Assembly: GCF_011742875.1 (NCBI RefSeq)
Contig: NZ_JAAQTL010000002.1
Location: 434,001-498,000 of the forward strand
DNA: 64,000 nucleotides
DNA from: Luteibacter yeojuensis
Lineage (GTDB): Bacteria; Pseudomonadota; Gammaproteobacteria; Xanthomonadales; Rhodanobacteraceae
Direction of reading: 5' to 3'
Shown: piece after piece, positions 8,270 through 17,677 of the stretch
Layout: the number at the start of each line of letters is the position of its first letter
Position numbering within the stretch: position 1 is the first letter of the stretch
Program-made: the position numbers and the translations under genes
The notes under the pieces: generated by a model
Database searches by the model: none
The model's input: the letters and a program-made list of their open reading frames with translations, nothing else
What the model was told of the DNA's origin: nothing

Positions 8270-9061
8270 TTGCGGAAAACATCCGCGAGGCGACGTCACG
8301 TGCAGGCCAGGCGAACTGTCAGCAAGGTACCGGAGGTCACGCCAGGCTTCTGGATCATCAAGATCCTCGCCACCACGCTCGGCGAAACGGGCGGCGACGC
8401 GGTGTCCATGTCGATGCAACTCGGATACCTGTTGAGCACCGGCATCTTCGCGCTGGTCTTTGTCGTCGCCGTGACGCTGCAGATCCGCGCCACCCGGTTC
8501 CATCCCTTGCTGTACTGGACCACGATCATCGCCACCACCACGGTGGGAACCACGCTGGCCGATTTTGCCGACCGCTCGCTTGGCATCGGATACGCCGGTG
8601 GCGCGAGCTTACTGCTTGCGATGCTCCTGGCCTCGCTGTTCGCCTGGTACCGCACCCTCGGCAGCATCGCCGTGGATTCGATCGGCTCGCCCGGCAGCGA
8701 GGCCTTCTACTGGGCCACGATCATGTTCTCGCAGACGCTGGGCACCGCCCTCGGGGACTGGACGGCCGACAGCATGGGTCTCGGCTACATGGGTGCCGCC
8801 CTCGTGTTCGGTGCGCTCATCGCGTTCGCCGCCATGGCCTATGCCTGGACGCGGGTATCGCACACCTTGCTGTTCTGGGTTGCGTTCGTCCTCACCCGTC
8901 CACTGGGTGCCGTCGTCGGCGACCTGCTCGACAAGCCGGTGAGCCATGGAGGACTTGCGCTCGATCGCTTCTCGGCATCGGCGGTGTTGCTCGGACTGAT
9001 CCTGCTATGCATCGCGTACACCCACCGCCGACAGGGCCGGCTCCCGCCAAACCGGCATTAG
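8270..9061 (+). CDS. COG4705-type membrane protein with four internal repeats
   Basis: 263 residues, about eight predicted spans in four paired units. Each unit begins with a similar stretch: WIIKILATTLGETGGD, YWTTIIATTTVGTTLAD, YWATIMFSQTLGTALGD and FWVAFVLTRPLGAVVGD. The conserved T/S-x-G-x-x-x-(G/A)-D pattern puts an acidic residue at the end of each first helix, which suggests a channel or transporter lined by four acids, but no substrate is known to me. TTG at 8270 is chosen as start because AAGGA and GGAG lie about 8 bases upstream; GTG at 8300 is an alternative. It starts 16 bases after the dehydrogenase and may be co-transcribed. Confidence 0.65.
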   Translation: MRKTSARRRHVQARRTVSKVPEVTPGFWIIKILATTLGETGGDAVSMSMQLGYLLSTGIFALVFVVAVTLQIRATRFHPLLYWTTIIATTTVGTTLADFADRSLGIGYAGGASLLLAMLLASLFAWYRTLGSIAVDSIGSPGSEAFYWATIMFSQTLGTALGDWTADSMGLGYMGAALVFGALIAFAAMAYAWTRVSHTLLFWVAFVLTRPLGAVVGDLLDKPVSHGGLALDRFSASAVLLGLILLCIAYTHRRQGRLPPNRH

Positions 9062-9098
9062 GCCCGGCGGGAAGCGACTCTGCCGGCGATGCCCCGGC

Positions 9099-12000
9099 TC
9101 AGAAATCGTAGGAAACGCTCAGGCGCCCATAGCGCGGTTCCTGCCGTGCGGTGATCACGCCATACGCCGGCTCCGGCACGCCCGGGCCTGCCTCGGAATA
9201 CGGGTACTTCTGCAACGCGCGGCGTTCGTCGAGCAGGTTGAACACGTTCGCATTGAAGGCCAGCTTCCCGGCGCCGAACGACGGGCGCCAGGTCACGCCG
9301 AGATCGATCTGGCGGATCCACGGCAGCCGCCCCTGCTCCCCCGGGGGCGAGGGCTCGCCGTTGCAATAGTGGTAGTCGCCCTCGTAGCCGGCGGGATCGG
9401 AATGGTCCGCGCCGTAGTAGCCGAGGCAATGCCGCGGCGTGCCGGACACGAGGCTGACGTTAGCCGAAGCCAGCCATTCCGGCGCGATCTGCCAGTAACC
9501 GAACACCTTGAACTGGTGCGTATGGTCGTTGCTCTGCGGGCCGTTGGTGTGCTCCATCACCTCCGCGTTGTCCCAGTCCTCGCTGGTCGATGCCGCGGTC
9601 TGGTTGAGGTCCGAGCGCAGCTGGCCTTCCGTGTTGCCGTAGCTGCGCGAGAACACATAGCTGGCCCGCGCGTACCAGGTGCCGTCGAACGGATGCTCCA
9701 GCAGAAGCTCCAGGCTGTAGTACTTGCGCTTCAGCCCCTGGAAACCGAGTTCCTCGTTGCTGACCGGTACCGCCACGTGGTTGCCCGCCGTGTCCAGCAG
9801 CGTGAAGGTATTGGCCTGTCCCGGATTGAACAGGTAGCAGCTGTTGACCTGGTTGGTGTCGATGTCCAGTCCCAGCGACTGCCCCTTCGCGACGATGCGG
9901 TCGATGTCGCAGTAATCGTCGATCGCATTGCGCAGCTTGCGGTAAGTGAGTTTCGCGCCGTATACCCAGTCGGTGCCGAAGGTCTTGGTGAAACCGAGGA
10001 TGTACTCATCCTGGTTCTCGGCTTTCATGCCCTTCGCCGCCACGGTCTTAGGGTCCGGCAGCTGGCCAAAGTAGTTGTTCGACGACACCGGCACCCCCGG
10101 CGCGATCGCCGTGAGTCCGGTGGGCTGGCCGTCGGCGGCGATGCCGGTGTACGTGAAGTACTGCGAGGTCGACAAGGCGCCACCCGCGGCATTGAGCGCC
10201 GGATTCAGTGGCAGGCCGAGGTAATAGCGCCCGGCATTGCCGTAGACCTTGAACGTGGCGTCGCCATTCACGTCCCAGCTGAAGCCGAGGCGCGGCGCCC
10301 ATTGCGGCGACGTCTGCCTGATGTAGACCTGGCTGTCGGCGTTGTAGTTGGTGAACTGGTCGTTGCGCAGGCCGAGGGTCAGCAGCCAGCGGTCGGTGAC
10401 CTGCCAGGCGTCCTCGACGTATTGCGCGCGTTGGCTCGAACGCACCGTGGCAAGGCTGGACGAGACGCCGCGCACCACGTAGTAGCCTTCTTCGCCACCG
10501 GGATAGTTGCCGGGCGCGTCCACGCCGAGTCCGGTGGAGATCGGAAGGTCCGGCGAGCCCTGTCCATAGGTCCAGATGTAGCCCGGCCCGGAACTCGACG
10601 TGCCCTGGTCGCGCGCCCGGGCCTGCTGGTTGTCGATGCCGGCGGTGATCGTGTGGTCGCCGAGCGTGTAGTGGATGTCGAAGCGGGTGTTCGTCGTCTC
10701 GTTGCCGCGGTTCGGGTTCGCCAGCGAGGAAATCGTCTGTCCGTTCTCGCGGGCCACCCCGCCCGTATAGGCCGGGTTCTGGAAATCCTGGCCGGCGATA
10801 TACACGGCGTCCGGGTTGTAGCCGGACGGGACCACGTAGTTCACCGTTCGCATCTTGCCGTACTGCGCGCTGATCGTGAGGTTGTCGGTGAGGTAGCCGG
10901 TGTACTTCGCCGTATAGACGTCGCCGCCGAACTTTTCGTCGTTGGCTCCGGAAAGCCTTTCGCCGCGCCGGCGGTTCGCATAGTCGTAGTCGTAGATCGT
11001 GCCCGAGCGTTCGGTCTTGTCGGAGGCGCCGGTCACCTCGAGGATGTTCGAGTCGTCGATGTTCCAGTCCAGCTTCGCGTACCAGCGCGGCAACTGATAC
11101 CGGTAGGAACGGTCGGGCGACTGCGGCAGGGTCACGTTGCTCACGGTATCGCCGGTCTGCCGCTCCACCTCGGCGGCGGCGAAGAGGAACAGCTTGTCCT
11201 TGATGAGCGGGCCGCCGGCATAAAGACTCGCCGTGGTCGAAGTTACGCTGTTGGCGCGGTTCGGCGCGTAGAGGTTGCCGGCCTTCGGTTGCGGCGGGAG
11301 ACCGTTCGTGTAGTAGCTGTCCTTCTCCTTCGCACGCAGGCCGTTCGGCTCCCAGATAAGCTGCGCACCGGCGTGCCAGTCGTTCGTGCCGCGCTTTCCG
11401 ACCACGTTGATGACGCCGCCGTCGGAACGACCGTACTGCGCGCTATACCCGCCTGTATAGACTTCCTGCTGCTCGATGGCGCCATAGGGCAGCGAGATCC
11501 CGCCGAAACCTCGCAATGGATCGGTCGTGTTGAAGCCGTTGACGTAGTACGCGTTCTCGCTGGCGGCGGAACCGCCGAAGGACACCAGGGAATTGCCGGT
11601 GGCACCGGTATAGCTGCCGCTATTGTTCACCGCGCCGGGAGCCAGCAGCGCGATGGCTTCGGAGCTGCGCCCCAACGGAAGCCTTGCCAGCTGCTGCGAG
11701 GTAACGACCGTGCGCGAGTCGACCGTGGACACGTCGATGGCCGGCAAGGCGTTCGCGGAGACATTCACTCCGCCCAGATCCTGCACCGACCGTGCCGCGA
11801 AGGACACTTCCACACCCGAGCCCACGCGCAGCGCCACGTTCTCCCGGCTCCGCACCGCAGCGCCTGCATGGATCACGGATACGGTATAGGTACCCAACGG
11901 CAACTGCGCCACCGAATAACGGCCCCGCGCGTCGATCGGCACGTCGCGCGTGAGGCCCGTGTCGTTCACGACACGGACGACATCGCCTTCGCCCGCCTGC

Positions 12001-12107
12001 ACCTGCCCATAGATCGAACCCGTGGTGGACTGCGCCAGCACGGCCCCCGAGAACGCGGAAAACACCGCGACGGCCAGCAACGACCGCTGCAACGACAACT
12101 TGTTCAT
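9099..12107 (-). CDS. Oar-like TonB-dependent outer membrane receptor
   Basis: 1002 residues. Signal peptide about 1-26 (FSGAVLAQ), then a carboxypeptidase-regulatory-like beta-sandwich (about 27-100, TTGSIYGQVQ to GTYTVSV), then a plug domain (about 130-240, SEAIALLAPGAVNNSG, YSAQYGRSDGGVINV), then a large beta-barrel ending in aromatic Phe (SVSYDF), as required for Bam assembly. This is the Oar/CarbopepD-TBDR class, abundant in xanthomonads and used for import of peptides, glycans or other polymers with TonB energy. ATG at 12107 has AAGGG upstream; an in-frame upstream start would remove the signal-peptide fit. The substrate is unknown. Confidence 0.88.
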   Translation of the reverse strand: MNKLSLQRSLLAVAVFSAFSGAVLAQSTTGSIYGQVQAGEGDVVRVVNDTGLTRDVPIDARGRYSVAQLPLGTYTVSVIHAGAAVRSRENVALRVGSGVEVSFAARSVQDLGGVNVSANALPAIDVSTVDSRTVVTSQQLARLPLGRSSEAIALLAPGAVNNSGSYTGATGNSLVSFGGSAASENAYYVNGFNTTDPLRGFGGISLPYGAIEQQEVYTGGYSAQYGRSDGGVINVVGKRGTNDWHAGAQLIWEPNGLRAKEKDSYYTNGLPPQPKAGNLYAPNRANSVTSTTASLYAGGPLIKDKLFLFAAAEVERQTGDTVSNVTLPQSPDRSYRYQLPRWYAKLDWNIDDSNILEVTGASDKTERSGTIYDYDYANRRRGERLSGANDEKFGGDVYTAKYTGYLTDNLTISAQYGKMRTVNYVVPSGYNPDAVYIAGQDFQNPAYTGGVARENGQTISSLANPNRGNETTNTRFDIHYTLGDHTITAGIDNQQARARDQGTSSSGPGYIWTYGQGSPDLPISTGLGVDAPGNYPGGEEGYYVVRGVSSSLATVRSSQRAQYVEDAWQVTDRWLLTLGLRNDQFTNYNADSQVYIRQTSPQWAPRLGFSWDVNGDATFKVYGNAGRYYLGLPLNPALNAAGGALSTSQYFTYTGIAADGQPTGLTAIAPGVPVSSNNYFGQLPDPKTVAAKGMKAENQDEYILGFTKTFGTDWVYGAKLTYRKLRNAIDDYCDIDRIVAKGQSLGLDIDTNQVNSCYLFNPGQANTFTLLDTAGNHVAVPVSNEELGFQGLKRKYYSLELLLEHPFDGTWYARASYVFSRSYGNTEGQLRSDLNQTAASTSEDWDNAEVMEHTNGPQSNDHTHQFKVFGYWQIAPEWLASANVSLVSGTPRHCLGYYGADHSDPAGYEGDYHYCNGEPSPPGEQGRLPWIRQIDLGVTWRPSFGAGKLAFNANVFNLLDERRALQKYPYSEAGPGVPEPAYGVITARQEPRYGRLSVSYDF

Positions 12108-12629
12108 GGAAACCCTTGATCGTGGATGTTGGGCAAACCCCGGCCGCACCGCCTTCCCCTTGCGAGGGCGATGGGTCGATCGCAGTGGCTTGCCGGTGTA
12201 CGGGCGCAACCGCCCGTTACGCCTGCGCGGCGTCGATGGATCGAAACAGAGTCAGGAGGAGACGCCGTGCCCGGCGCGGCCGGTCAGCGCCCCACGCCGC
12301 TGGATCAGCGGCGACGACAACAACATCGCGCGGCGGCGTGATGCGCGCGCGCGGAGTAGGAATTAACGAGTTCAGGGTGACGCATGACGACCCCTCGTTT
12401 TTTGCTGCGGTGCGCCACCGTAACACGGGACAACATGGCCGTGTCAAGCATTTGGACGTCTAGATGGCTCGATGGAAGATATCGACGCCCCACGCCCGCC
12501 GCATAGCGGCCGAAGCTTGCGCTAAGGAATCTCGCCGGGGCGAGGGACCCGGCCCCGCGATATTTCACGAGGCGGAACCGTCGCGAAAGATATCGCCCCG
12601 ACAATGCACTCGAGTTCCCGGATCATGCG
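12108..12629. other. Divergent intergenic region, 522 bp, long leader of the TonB receptor
   Basis: No convincing gene here: the open frames are arginine-rich GC artefacts without SD sequences. It contains a candidate minus-strand promoter at 12418-12447, which would give the TonB receptor an untranslated leader of about 300 bases. The plus-strand promoter of the exporter operon must also lie in this gap, but I cannot point to clear boxes. Confidence 0.5.
12418..12447 (-). promoter_or_regulatory. Candidate promoter for the TonB receptor
   Basis: On the minus strand TTGACA (12447-12442) is a perfect -35 consensus, followed after 18 bases by TTACGG (12423-12418), a poor -10. The -35 match is the main reason to list it. 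Confidence 0.3.
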
Positions 12630-13979
12630 ATGCGAACTGTGGCGATGCGGAACATGCTGGTCTTGACCCTGGCGGCCCTCCTGGCCGCCTGCGCCGGCGT
12701 GCCCGTGCCGGAACTTCACGCCCCGACCCCCGCGGACTGGCGGCATGCCGCAAGGGGCGCCGGCACCCCCACCGACCTGCACGGCTGGTGGCACGCGTTT
12801 GGCGATACCACGCTGAACGCGCTGGTCGACGAGGCCCTGGCCAGCAACCTCGGGCTGGAAGAAGCCATCGAGCGCCTGCGCGCGGCGCGTGCGTTGCATG
12901 GCACGGCCGACGCGCGCTTCCGGCCCCAGCTGGACGCCAGGACGGACAACTTCACCAATCCCGACACCAGGTCCTCGTCCTTCGTGGCCGGCTTCGATGC
13001 CACATGGGAACTCGATCTGTTCGGGCGAGGCGAGGCGACCCGGCACGTGGCACGCGGCGCATTGGATGGCGCCGCCTCGGACCTGCGCGCCGCACAGGTG
13101 TCGTTGGTGGCCGAAGTCGCCCGCACATGGCTGAGCTTGCGAGCGGCGCAGGAACAGGCGGAGTGGCTGACACGCATTCGCGACATCCGCGCGCGGCAAT
13201 ACGGCATGCTGACGACGCGCCGGCGCTTGCGCCTGGCGAACGAAGGCGACGTGCAACGCGCCGGGGCGGCGCTCGCCCTGGCCGAGGCCGCACTGGTCGA
13301 ACCGCGCGATGAGATCGATACGAGCGCCCAGCAACTGGCGGTCTTGCTCGGCCAGCCGGAACCCGATCCGGCCTGGTTCCAGGCCGCGCCCATGCCGACG
13401 CTCGGGAACTGGCACCTCGATGCCGCGCCGGCCGACCTCCTCCGCTCGCGTCCCGAAATCCTGCACGCGCAAGCCGACGTGCTGCACGCGGCTGGCGAAG
13501 CAGGGCTGGCCCGCGCGAACCGCTATCCCAGTCTCGCCATCGGCGGCTCCCTGTACTGGTCCGGCGGCAGCGCGATTCCCGCACTCGGCCCTCTTGTCGA
13601 CATACCGCTCTTCGATTGGGGCATGCGCGCGGCGGCGGCCGACGCGAAGGCGCATGAGCTCAAGGCCAGCGTCCTGGCCTATCGGGCTGCCGTTCTCCAC
13701 GGCGTCGCCGAAGTCGAGACGGCCCTCGGCAGGCTGAGCCGGGAAACCGACTACGAGCAGCGGATGGCCGAGAGCGCGGCGGCGACCGATGCTGCCCATG
13801 CGATCGTCGTGCGCCGCGTCGCACTGAAGCTGGCCGGTCCGATGGAACAGGCGGAAAGCAGCCTGGCGCACGACCAGGCGGCCCTTGCGCTGGTCCAGGC
13901 CAGGGCGAGCCGCGGGCTTGGTTTCGTGGCCTTGTTCAAGGCTTTCGGGGGAGCGCCCCTGCCCACGGAAACCGACTGA
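12630..13979 (+). CDS. Outer membrane efflux lipoprotein, NodT/OprM type (TolC family)
   Basis: 449 residues. A lipobox (LLAAC, Cys near residue 21) follows a short signal sequence, so the mature N-terminus should be lipidated. The body has the duplicated outer-membrane-factor pattern: WWHAFGDTTLNALVDEALASN, then FDATWELDLFGR, and the second-half matches LLRSRPEILHAQADVLHA, RANRYPSLAIGGS and VDIPLFDWG. It would form the trimeric exit duct of a tripartite exporter. Its stop overlaps the permease start by one base, which ties it to an ABC rather than an RND system. ATG 12630, GTG 12639 and ATG 12645 are all possible starts; none has a strong SD. Confidence 0.88.
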   Translation: MRTVAMRNMLVLTLAALLAACAGVPVPELHAPTPADWRHAARGAGTPTDLHGWWHAFGDTTLNALVDEALASNLGLEEAIERLRAARALHGTADARFRPQLDARTDNFTNPDTRSSSFVAGFDATWELDLFGRGEATRHVARGALDGAASDLRAAQVSLVAEVARTWLSLRAAQEQAEWLTRIRDIRARQYGMLTTRRRLRLANEGDVQRAGAALALAEAALVEPRDEIDTSAQQLAVLLGQPEPDPAWFQAAPMPTLGNWHLDAAPADLLRSRPEILHAQADVLHAAGEAGLARANRYPSLAIGGSLYWSGGSAIPALGPLVDIPLFDWGMRAAAADAKAHELKASVLAYRAAVLHGVAEVETALGRLSRETDYEQRMAESAAATDAAHAIVVRRVALKLAGPMEQAESSLAHDQAALALVQARASRGLGFVALFKAFGGAPLPTETD

Positions 13980-15112
13980 TGGTCGCCCTGGCACGCAAGA
14001 CGTTATTGCACGAATGGCGCCGCTTCCTGCCCGCCATCGTCGCCGTGGGCTTCGCGGGCCTGCTGCAACTGCTTCAGGCGGCCCTGGTGCTGGGCATCTT
14101 CGGCACCGCCGCCGTCGCCGTCACCGGTTCGTCCGCGGATATCTGGGTGGGGTATCCCGGCACGCAGAGCGTCAACCTTGGCCGCGCCATCGATCCCAAT
14201 ATCGAAGCACGGTTGTGGATGGATACCGCCGTCGCCCGTGTCGAACCCTTCTTCAGCCTGGATGGGGACTGGCGGGGAAGCGCCAGAGACGGCAGCGAAT
14301 CGGTCTTCGTCTCCGGCATCGATACGCGGCCTGACGGCCTGATGTTCGCGCACGTGCTTCCGCCTGGTCTGCGCGCGCGCCTCGACGAGCCGGATGCCGT
14401 CATCGTGGATCGCGCCGACATCGACAAGCTCGGCGTGGCGGTCGGCGGCACGGCGGCCATCAACGGGCATACCGTGCGCGTCGTGGGTGTCAGCAGCGGA
14501 TTGCGCGCGCTGGGTGGCGTCAACGTCGTCAGTTCGCTCGCCACGGCACGCCAGCTCGATGCCGATCCGGAGGACGGCGGACGACCTACCTATTTCGTCG
14601 CCGGCCTGCGCGATCCCGCCGACGCGGGAGCCGTAGCGCGACGCCTGGATACCGATGCCGCATTCGGACGTTACGAAGCGTGGACAGCCAGCGCGTTCGC
14701 CCGCCGTTCGGCGCTCTACTGGCTGTTCGACACCGGCGCCGGTGCCGGCGTGCTGTTCCTCGCGGCGACCGTGTTTCTGGCGGGTGCCATCATCACCAGC
14801 CAGACGCTCGTCGCCGCTATCGGCGGCTCCGTGCGCGAGTACGCCACGCTCAACGCGCTGGGAATCGGCGCATCCGCCTTGCGCCGCATCGTGCTGGAAC
14901 AGGCCTTCTGGGTCGGGGCCTTGGGCATGCTGGGCGCCGGCGCGCTGGGCTCCGCGCTGCTTGGCCTCGCCCGCACGCTCGATGTGCCGGTCACCCTCGA
15001 CCTGCCGACCGCGGTGGCCTGCGCCGTCCTCGTCATGGTCCTGGCAGCCGCGTCCGGCCTCGCCGCCATCCGCGTGCTGAGGCAGGCCGATCCCGTGAGC
15101 CTGCTCCGATGA
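13979..15112 (+). CDS. ABC exporter permease, FtsX/MacB-like
   Basis: 377 residues with the FtsX-family topology: one N-terminal span (about 16-45), a large periplasmic domain (about 46-250, containing IWVGYPGTQSVN and VFVSGID) and three C-terminal spans (about 255-285, 305-335 and 340-370). EYATLNALGIGASALRRIVLEQ is the usual cytosolic coupling segment. Such permeases do not translocate through a channel; they use a mechanical stroke to push a periplasmic substrate into an outer membrane duct, as in MacAB-TolC. ATPase and adaptor follow directly with ATGA overlaps. Confidence 0.88.
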   Translation: MVALARKTLLHEWRRFLPAIVAVGFAGLLQLLQAALVLGIFGTAAVAVTGSSADIWVGYPGTQSVNLGRAIDPNIEARLWMDTAVARVEPFFSLDGDWRGSARDGSESVFVSGIDTRPDGLMFAHVLPPGLRARLDEPDAVIVDRADIDKLGVAVGGTAAINGHTVRVVGVSSGLRALGGVNVVSSLATARQLDADPEDGGRPTYFVAGLRDPADAGAVARRLDTDAAFGRYEAWTASAFARRSALYWLFDTGAGAGVLFLAATVFLAGAIITSQTLVAAIGGSVREYATLNALGIGASALRRIVLEQAFWVGALGMLGAGALGSALLGLARTLDVPVTLDLPTAVACAVLVMVLAAASGLAAIRVLRQADPVSLLR

Positions 15113-15852
15113 CCGCCGCGTCGTCCCTCCCTCCCGTTGCCCTGCGCGCCGAAGGCGTGGGCAAATCGTTCCTGGCAGGCAAGCTGACCACCCGCATCCT
15201 GCACGGCCTGTCGCTGTCCGTTCATGCGGGCGAACTGACGCTGGTCGCCGGACCGTCCGGCTGCGGCAAAAGCACCTTGCTCGCCATCCTCAGCGGTCTG
15301 CAGCAGGCCGACGAGGGGCGGGTCCACGCGCTCGGGAACGCGCTGCACACGATGAACCGCACCGCGCTGGAACGCTTCCGGCTCCTGCATACCGGTTTCG
15401 TCTTCCAGGGTTTCAATCTTTTTCCGGCCCTGGACGCCCTCGAGCAAGTGGCGCTGCCGCTGCGTTACCTCGGATTGTCCGCAGCCCAGGCCAAGGTACG
15501 CGCCGTGCGTGCCCTCGACGAGGTGGGGCTCGTCCAGCGCATGACACTCAAGCCCGCCGAGCTGTCGGGCGGCGAAAAGCAGCGCGTCGCCATCGCCCGG
15601 GCCCTGGCCAAGGAACCGCAGCTGCTGTTCGCCGACGAACCCACGAGTGCGCTCGACGCGGCCAGTGGCCAGATCGTCATCGACATACTCCATCGCGTCG
15701 CGCGCACGCACGGCACCACCGTGCTTTGCGTCAGTCACGATCCCCGCCTGATCGGCCACGCCGATCGCCTGTTAACCATGGAGGACGGCCGCATCCTGAG
15801 CGACCGGCGCCTGGCCGAGCCGGCCTCCTTCGACGTAGAGACCGCGCCATGA
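15109..15852 (+). CDS. ABC exporter ATP-binding protein, MacB/LolD/DevA type
   Basis: 247 residues with all nucleotide-binding motifs: Walker [10 protein letters not shown] (48-56), Q-loop in [13 protein letters not shown], signature LSGGEKQR (from 152), Walker B LLFADEP with catalytic Glu177, and the switch His210 in VSHDP. It should power the permease encoded just upstream. The ATG overlaps the permease stop as ATGA, and its own stop overlaps the adaptor start the same way, so subunits are probably made in balance. Confidence 0.92.
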   Translation: MTAASSLPPVALRAEGVGKSFLAGKLTTRILHGLSLSVHAGELTLVAGPSGCGKSTLLAILSGLQQADEGRVHALGNALHTMNRTALERFRLLHTGFVFQGFNLFPALDALEQVALPLRYLGLSAAQAKVRAVRALDEVGLVQRMTLKPAELSGGEKQRVAIARALAKEPQLLFADEPTSALDAASGQIVIDILHRVARTHGTTVLCVSHDPRLIGHADRLLTMEDGRILSDRRLAEPASFDVETAP

Positions 15853-16775
15853 TTTCGCTCCCGCTCCGTCGCGGCACGGCATTCGCCTCGTTGCTGGCCC
15901 TTCTGCTCGGCGCGTGTTCGCGGCCGGCCGAAACCGCCGCCCCCGCCGAAGCGCCCCGCTACGCGGCGGTCGCCCGGGGCCGGGTCGATGTCGAAGGTGG
16001 CGTCCTCGACCTCACCCTGCCACGCGAAGGCGTGGTGGCCGACGTCGACGTCCACGAGGGAGACCACGTGCGGCGTGGCCAGGTATTGGCCGCGCTGGAC
16101 CGCGAACCCGCCCGCCTCGCCATCGCCGCCGCGCAGGCCGAGGTCGACCAGGCACGGGCCCAGCTGGGCCTCCTTCGCGACCGGCTGGCCGGCGCCAGAC
16201 GACGGGCCGGGCGTCTCGCCGAGGCGGAACGCGACGGTGCGGGCGACGGACAGAGTGCCGACGACGCGCGCGACGCGGCGAGGGAACTCGGCGGGCAGTA
16301 CGCGGCGGCCAAGGCAGGGGTCGCGGCGGCCGAACAGAAACTGGCCGCCGCGCGTTTCGAAGCATCGCAAGGTGTACTCCGCGCGCCCGTCGAGGCCGAC
16401 GTGGTTCGGGTAGCCATCCATCCCGGTATCAGCGTCTCTCCCCAATCCGGCGTCTCGTTCACCCTGCTGCCACGCACCGCGCGGATCGTGCGTGCGGAAC
16501 TGGGCGAAGCGTATGTCGACGCGGTGCGGCCCGGATCTCCGGCCCTGGTAACGGCCGACGCCAGTGCCCAGGACAAGCCATGGCCCGCGCATGTCCTGCG
16601 GATCGGTCCGATGTTCGGTACGTCCAAGCTGGAAGACGATCCGGAGAAACGTGCCAACAGCCGCACGGTCGAATGTGTCCTCGCCTTTGACGGCACGCCA
16701 ACGCCGCGCGTCGGCGAACGCGTGATCGTGCGTTTTGGCGCGGCCATGCCCCCCAGTCGCAAGAAAGGCCGGTGA
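15849..16775 (+). CDS. Periplasmic adaptor (membrane fusion protein, HlyD/DevB-like), probable lipoprotein
   Basis: 308 residues. Lipobox LLGAC is near residue 23. The biotinyl-lipoyl-like half-motif LPREGVVADVDVHEGDHVRRG is followed by an Ala/Arg/Glu-rich coiled-coil hairpin (about 90-170), the second lipoyl half (GVLRAPVEADVVRVAIHPG) and a beta-barrel. It would link the inner-membrane ABC permease to the NodT-type duct. The hairpin is of the short MacA/DevB type. It is the fourth gene of a complete exporter operon. Confidence 0.86.
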   Translation: MISLPLRRGTAFASLLALLLGACSRPAETAAPAEAPRYAAVARGRVDVEGGVLDLTLPREGVVADVDVHEGDHVRRGQVLAALDREPARLAIAAAQAEVDQARAQLGLLRDRLAGARRRAGRLAEAERDGAGDGQSADDARDAARELGGQYAAAKAGVAAAEQKLAAARFEASQGVLRAPVEADVVRVAIHPGISVSPQSGVSFTLLPRTARIVRAELGEAYVDAVRPGSPALVTADASAQDKPWPAHVLRIGPMFGTSKLEDDPEKRANSRTVECVLAFDGTPTPRVGERVIVRFGAAMPPSRKKGR

Positions 16776-16822
16776 AACGACGCGATGCGAGCCTTTCCAC
16801 CCTATCTTGCGGGAGTAGCCCG

Positions 16823-17677
16823 GTGATCCGGCAAACCGATTTTTTCCTGGAAGGCGACCGCCGGGGTGTCCTCCTGATCCACGGCCTGACCGGCACGCCG
16901 ATGGAAATGCGTCTGCTCGGCAAAGGCCTGAACCATGCCGGCTTCACGGTCCACGGCATGCAGCTGGCGGGCCATTGCGGCACGACCAACGACCTCCTGG
17001 CGACAGGTTGGCGCGACTGGTACGCAAGCGTCGAGAAAGCCGCCGATGCCCTGCGCGACAAGGTCGACCACCTCTTCGTGGGCGGTCTTTCGATGGGTGC
17101 CCTGCTCGCCCTGAAGCTCGCGGCCGACCGTCCCGGGCAGATCGCCGGGGTGGGTGTCTACGGTGCCACCTTCCGCTATGACGGGTGGAGCATCCCCTGG
17201 CAGGCACGGCTTTCGTTCCTTCTCCCCATGCTCAAGCGCTTCGGGTTCGCGCGCACGCGGAGTTTCGTCGAACAGCACCCCTACGGCCTGCGCGACGAAC
17301 GCCTGCGCGAGCAGGTCAGCGCCGCCATGCGCAGCGGCGACAGCACCATCGCCGGCCTGCTCGGCAATCCCTGGCATTCGCTCGCCGACCTCCACCTGTT
17401 ATCGGGCACGGTACGCCGCCAGCTCCCGAAGGTCGTCTCGCCCTGCCTCGTCGCCCATGCCAGCGACGACGACGTGGCGAGCGTGCGCAACGCCGAGATC
17501 GTCATGGAAAATATCAACGCGCCGGCGCAACTCCTCCTCCTGGACGACAGCTACCACATGATCACGATCGACCGGCAGCGACGGATGCTGATCGATCACT
17601 CGGTGCGCTTCTTCGACGCCATCGTCCCCCCGGGAAGCCCGCCCACGCCGACGGAACCCGCGCCATGGAGCCGCTGA
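16823..17677 (+). CDS. Alpha/beta hydrolase, carboxylesterase/monoacylglycerol lipase-like
   Basis: 284 residues from GTG at 16823. The catalytic set is visible: oxyanion loop LIHGLTGTP, nucleophile Ser90 in GGLSMGA, Asp among residues 215-217 in HASDDD, and His245 in DSYHMI. No signal peptide, so cytosolic. The closest architecture is the small esterases of the Est30/YvaK group, which act on short acyl esters and lactones. The open frame also allows a GTG at 16772 overlapping the adaptor stop, but GGGAG sits 7 bases before 16823 and the family begins near that residue, so the shorter start is preferred. It could release or edit an acyl product of the neighbouring ketosynthase set. Confidence 0.8.
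   Translation: MIRQTDFFLEGDRRGVLLIHGLTGTPMEMRLLGKGLNHAGFTVHGMQLAGHCGTTNDLLATGWRDWYASVEKAADALRDKVDHLFVGGLSMGALLALKLAADRPGQIAGVGVYGATFRYDGWSIPWQARLSFLLPMLKRFGFARTRSFVEQHPYGLRDERLREQVSAAMRSGDSTIAGLLGNPWHSLADLHLLSGTVRRQLPKVVSPCLVAHASDDDVASVRNAEIVMENINAPAQLLLLDDSYHMITIDRQRRMLIDHSVRFFDAIVPPGSPPTPTEPAPWSR

Noticed and set aside
9062..9098. Terminator between the convergent COG4705-type and TonB receptor genes
   Set aside because: Only a 7-bp stem with a long loop (TCCCGCC/GGCGGGA) and no T run.
16772..16822. GTG at 16772 as start of the alpha/beta hydrolase
   Set aside because: It overlaps the adaptor stop, but has no SD of its own, while GGGAG lies well placed before GTG 16823 and the family begins there.
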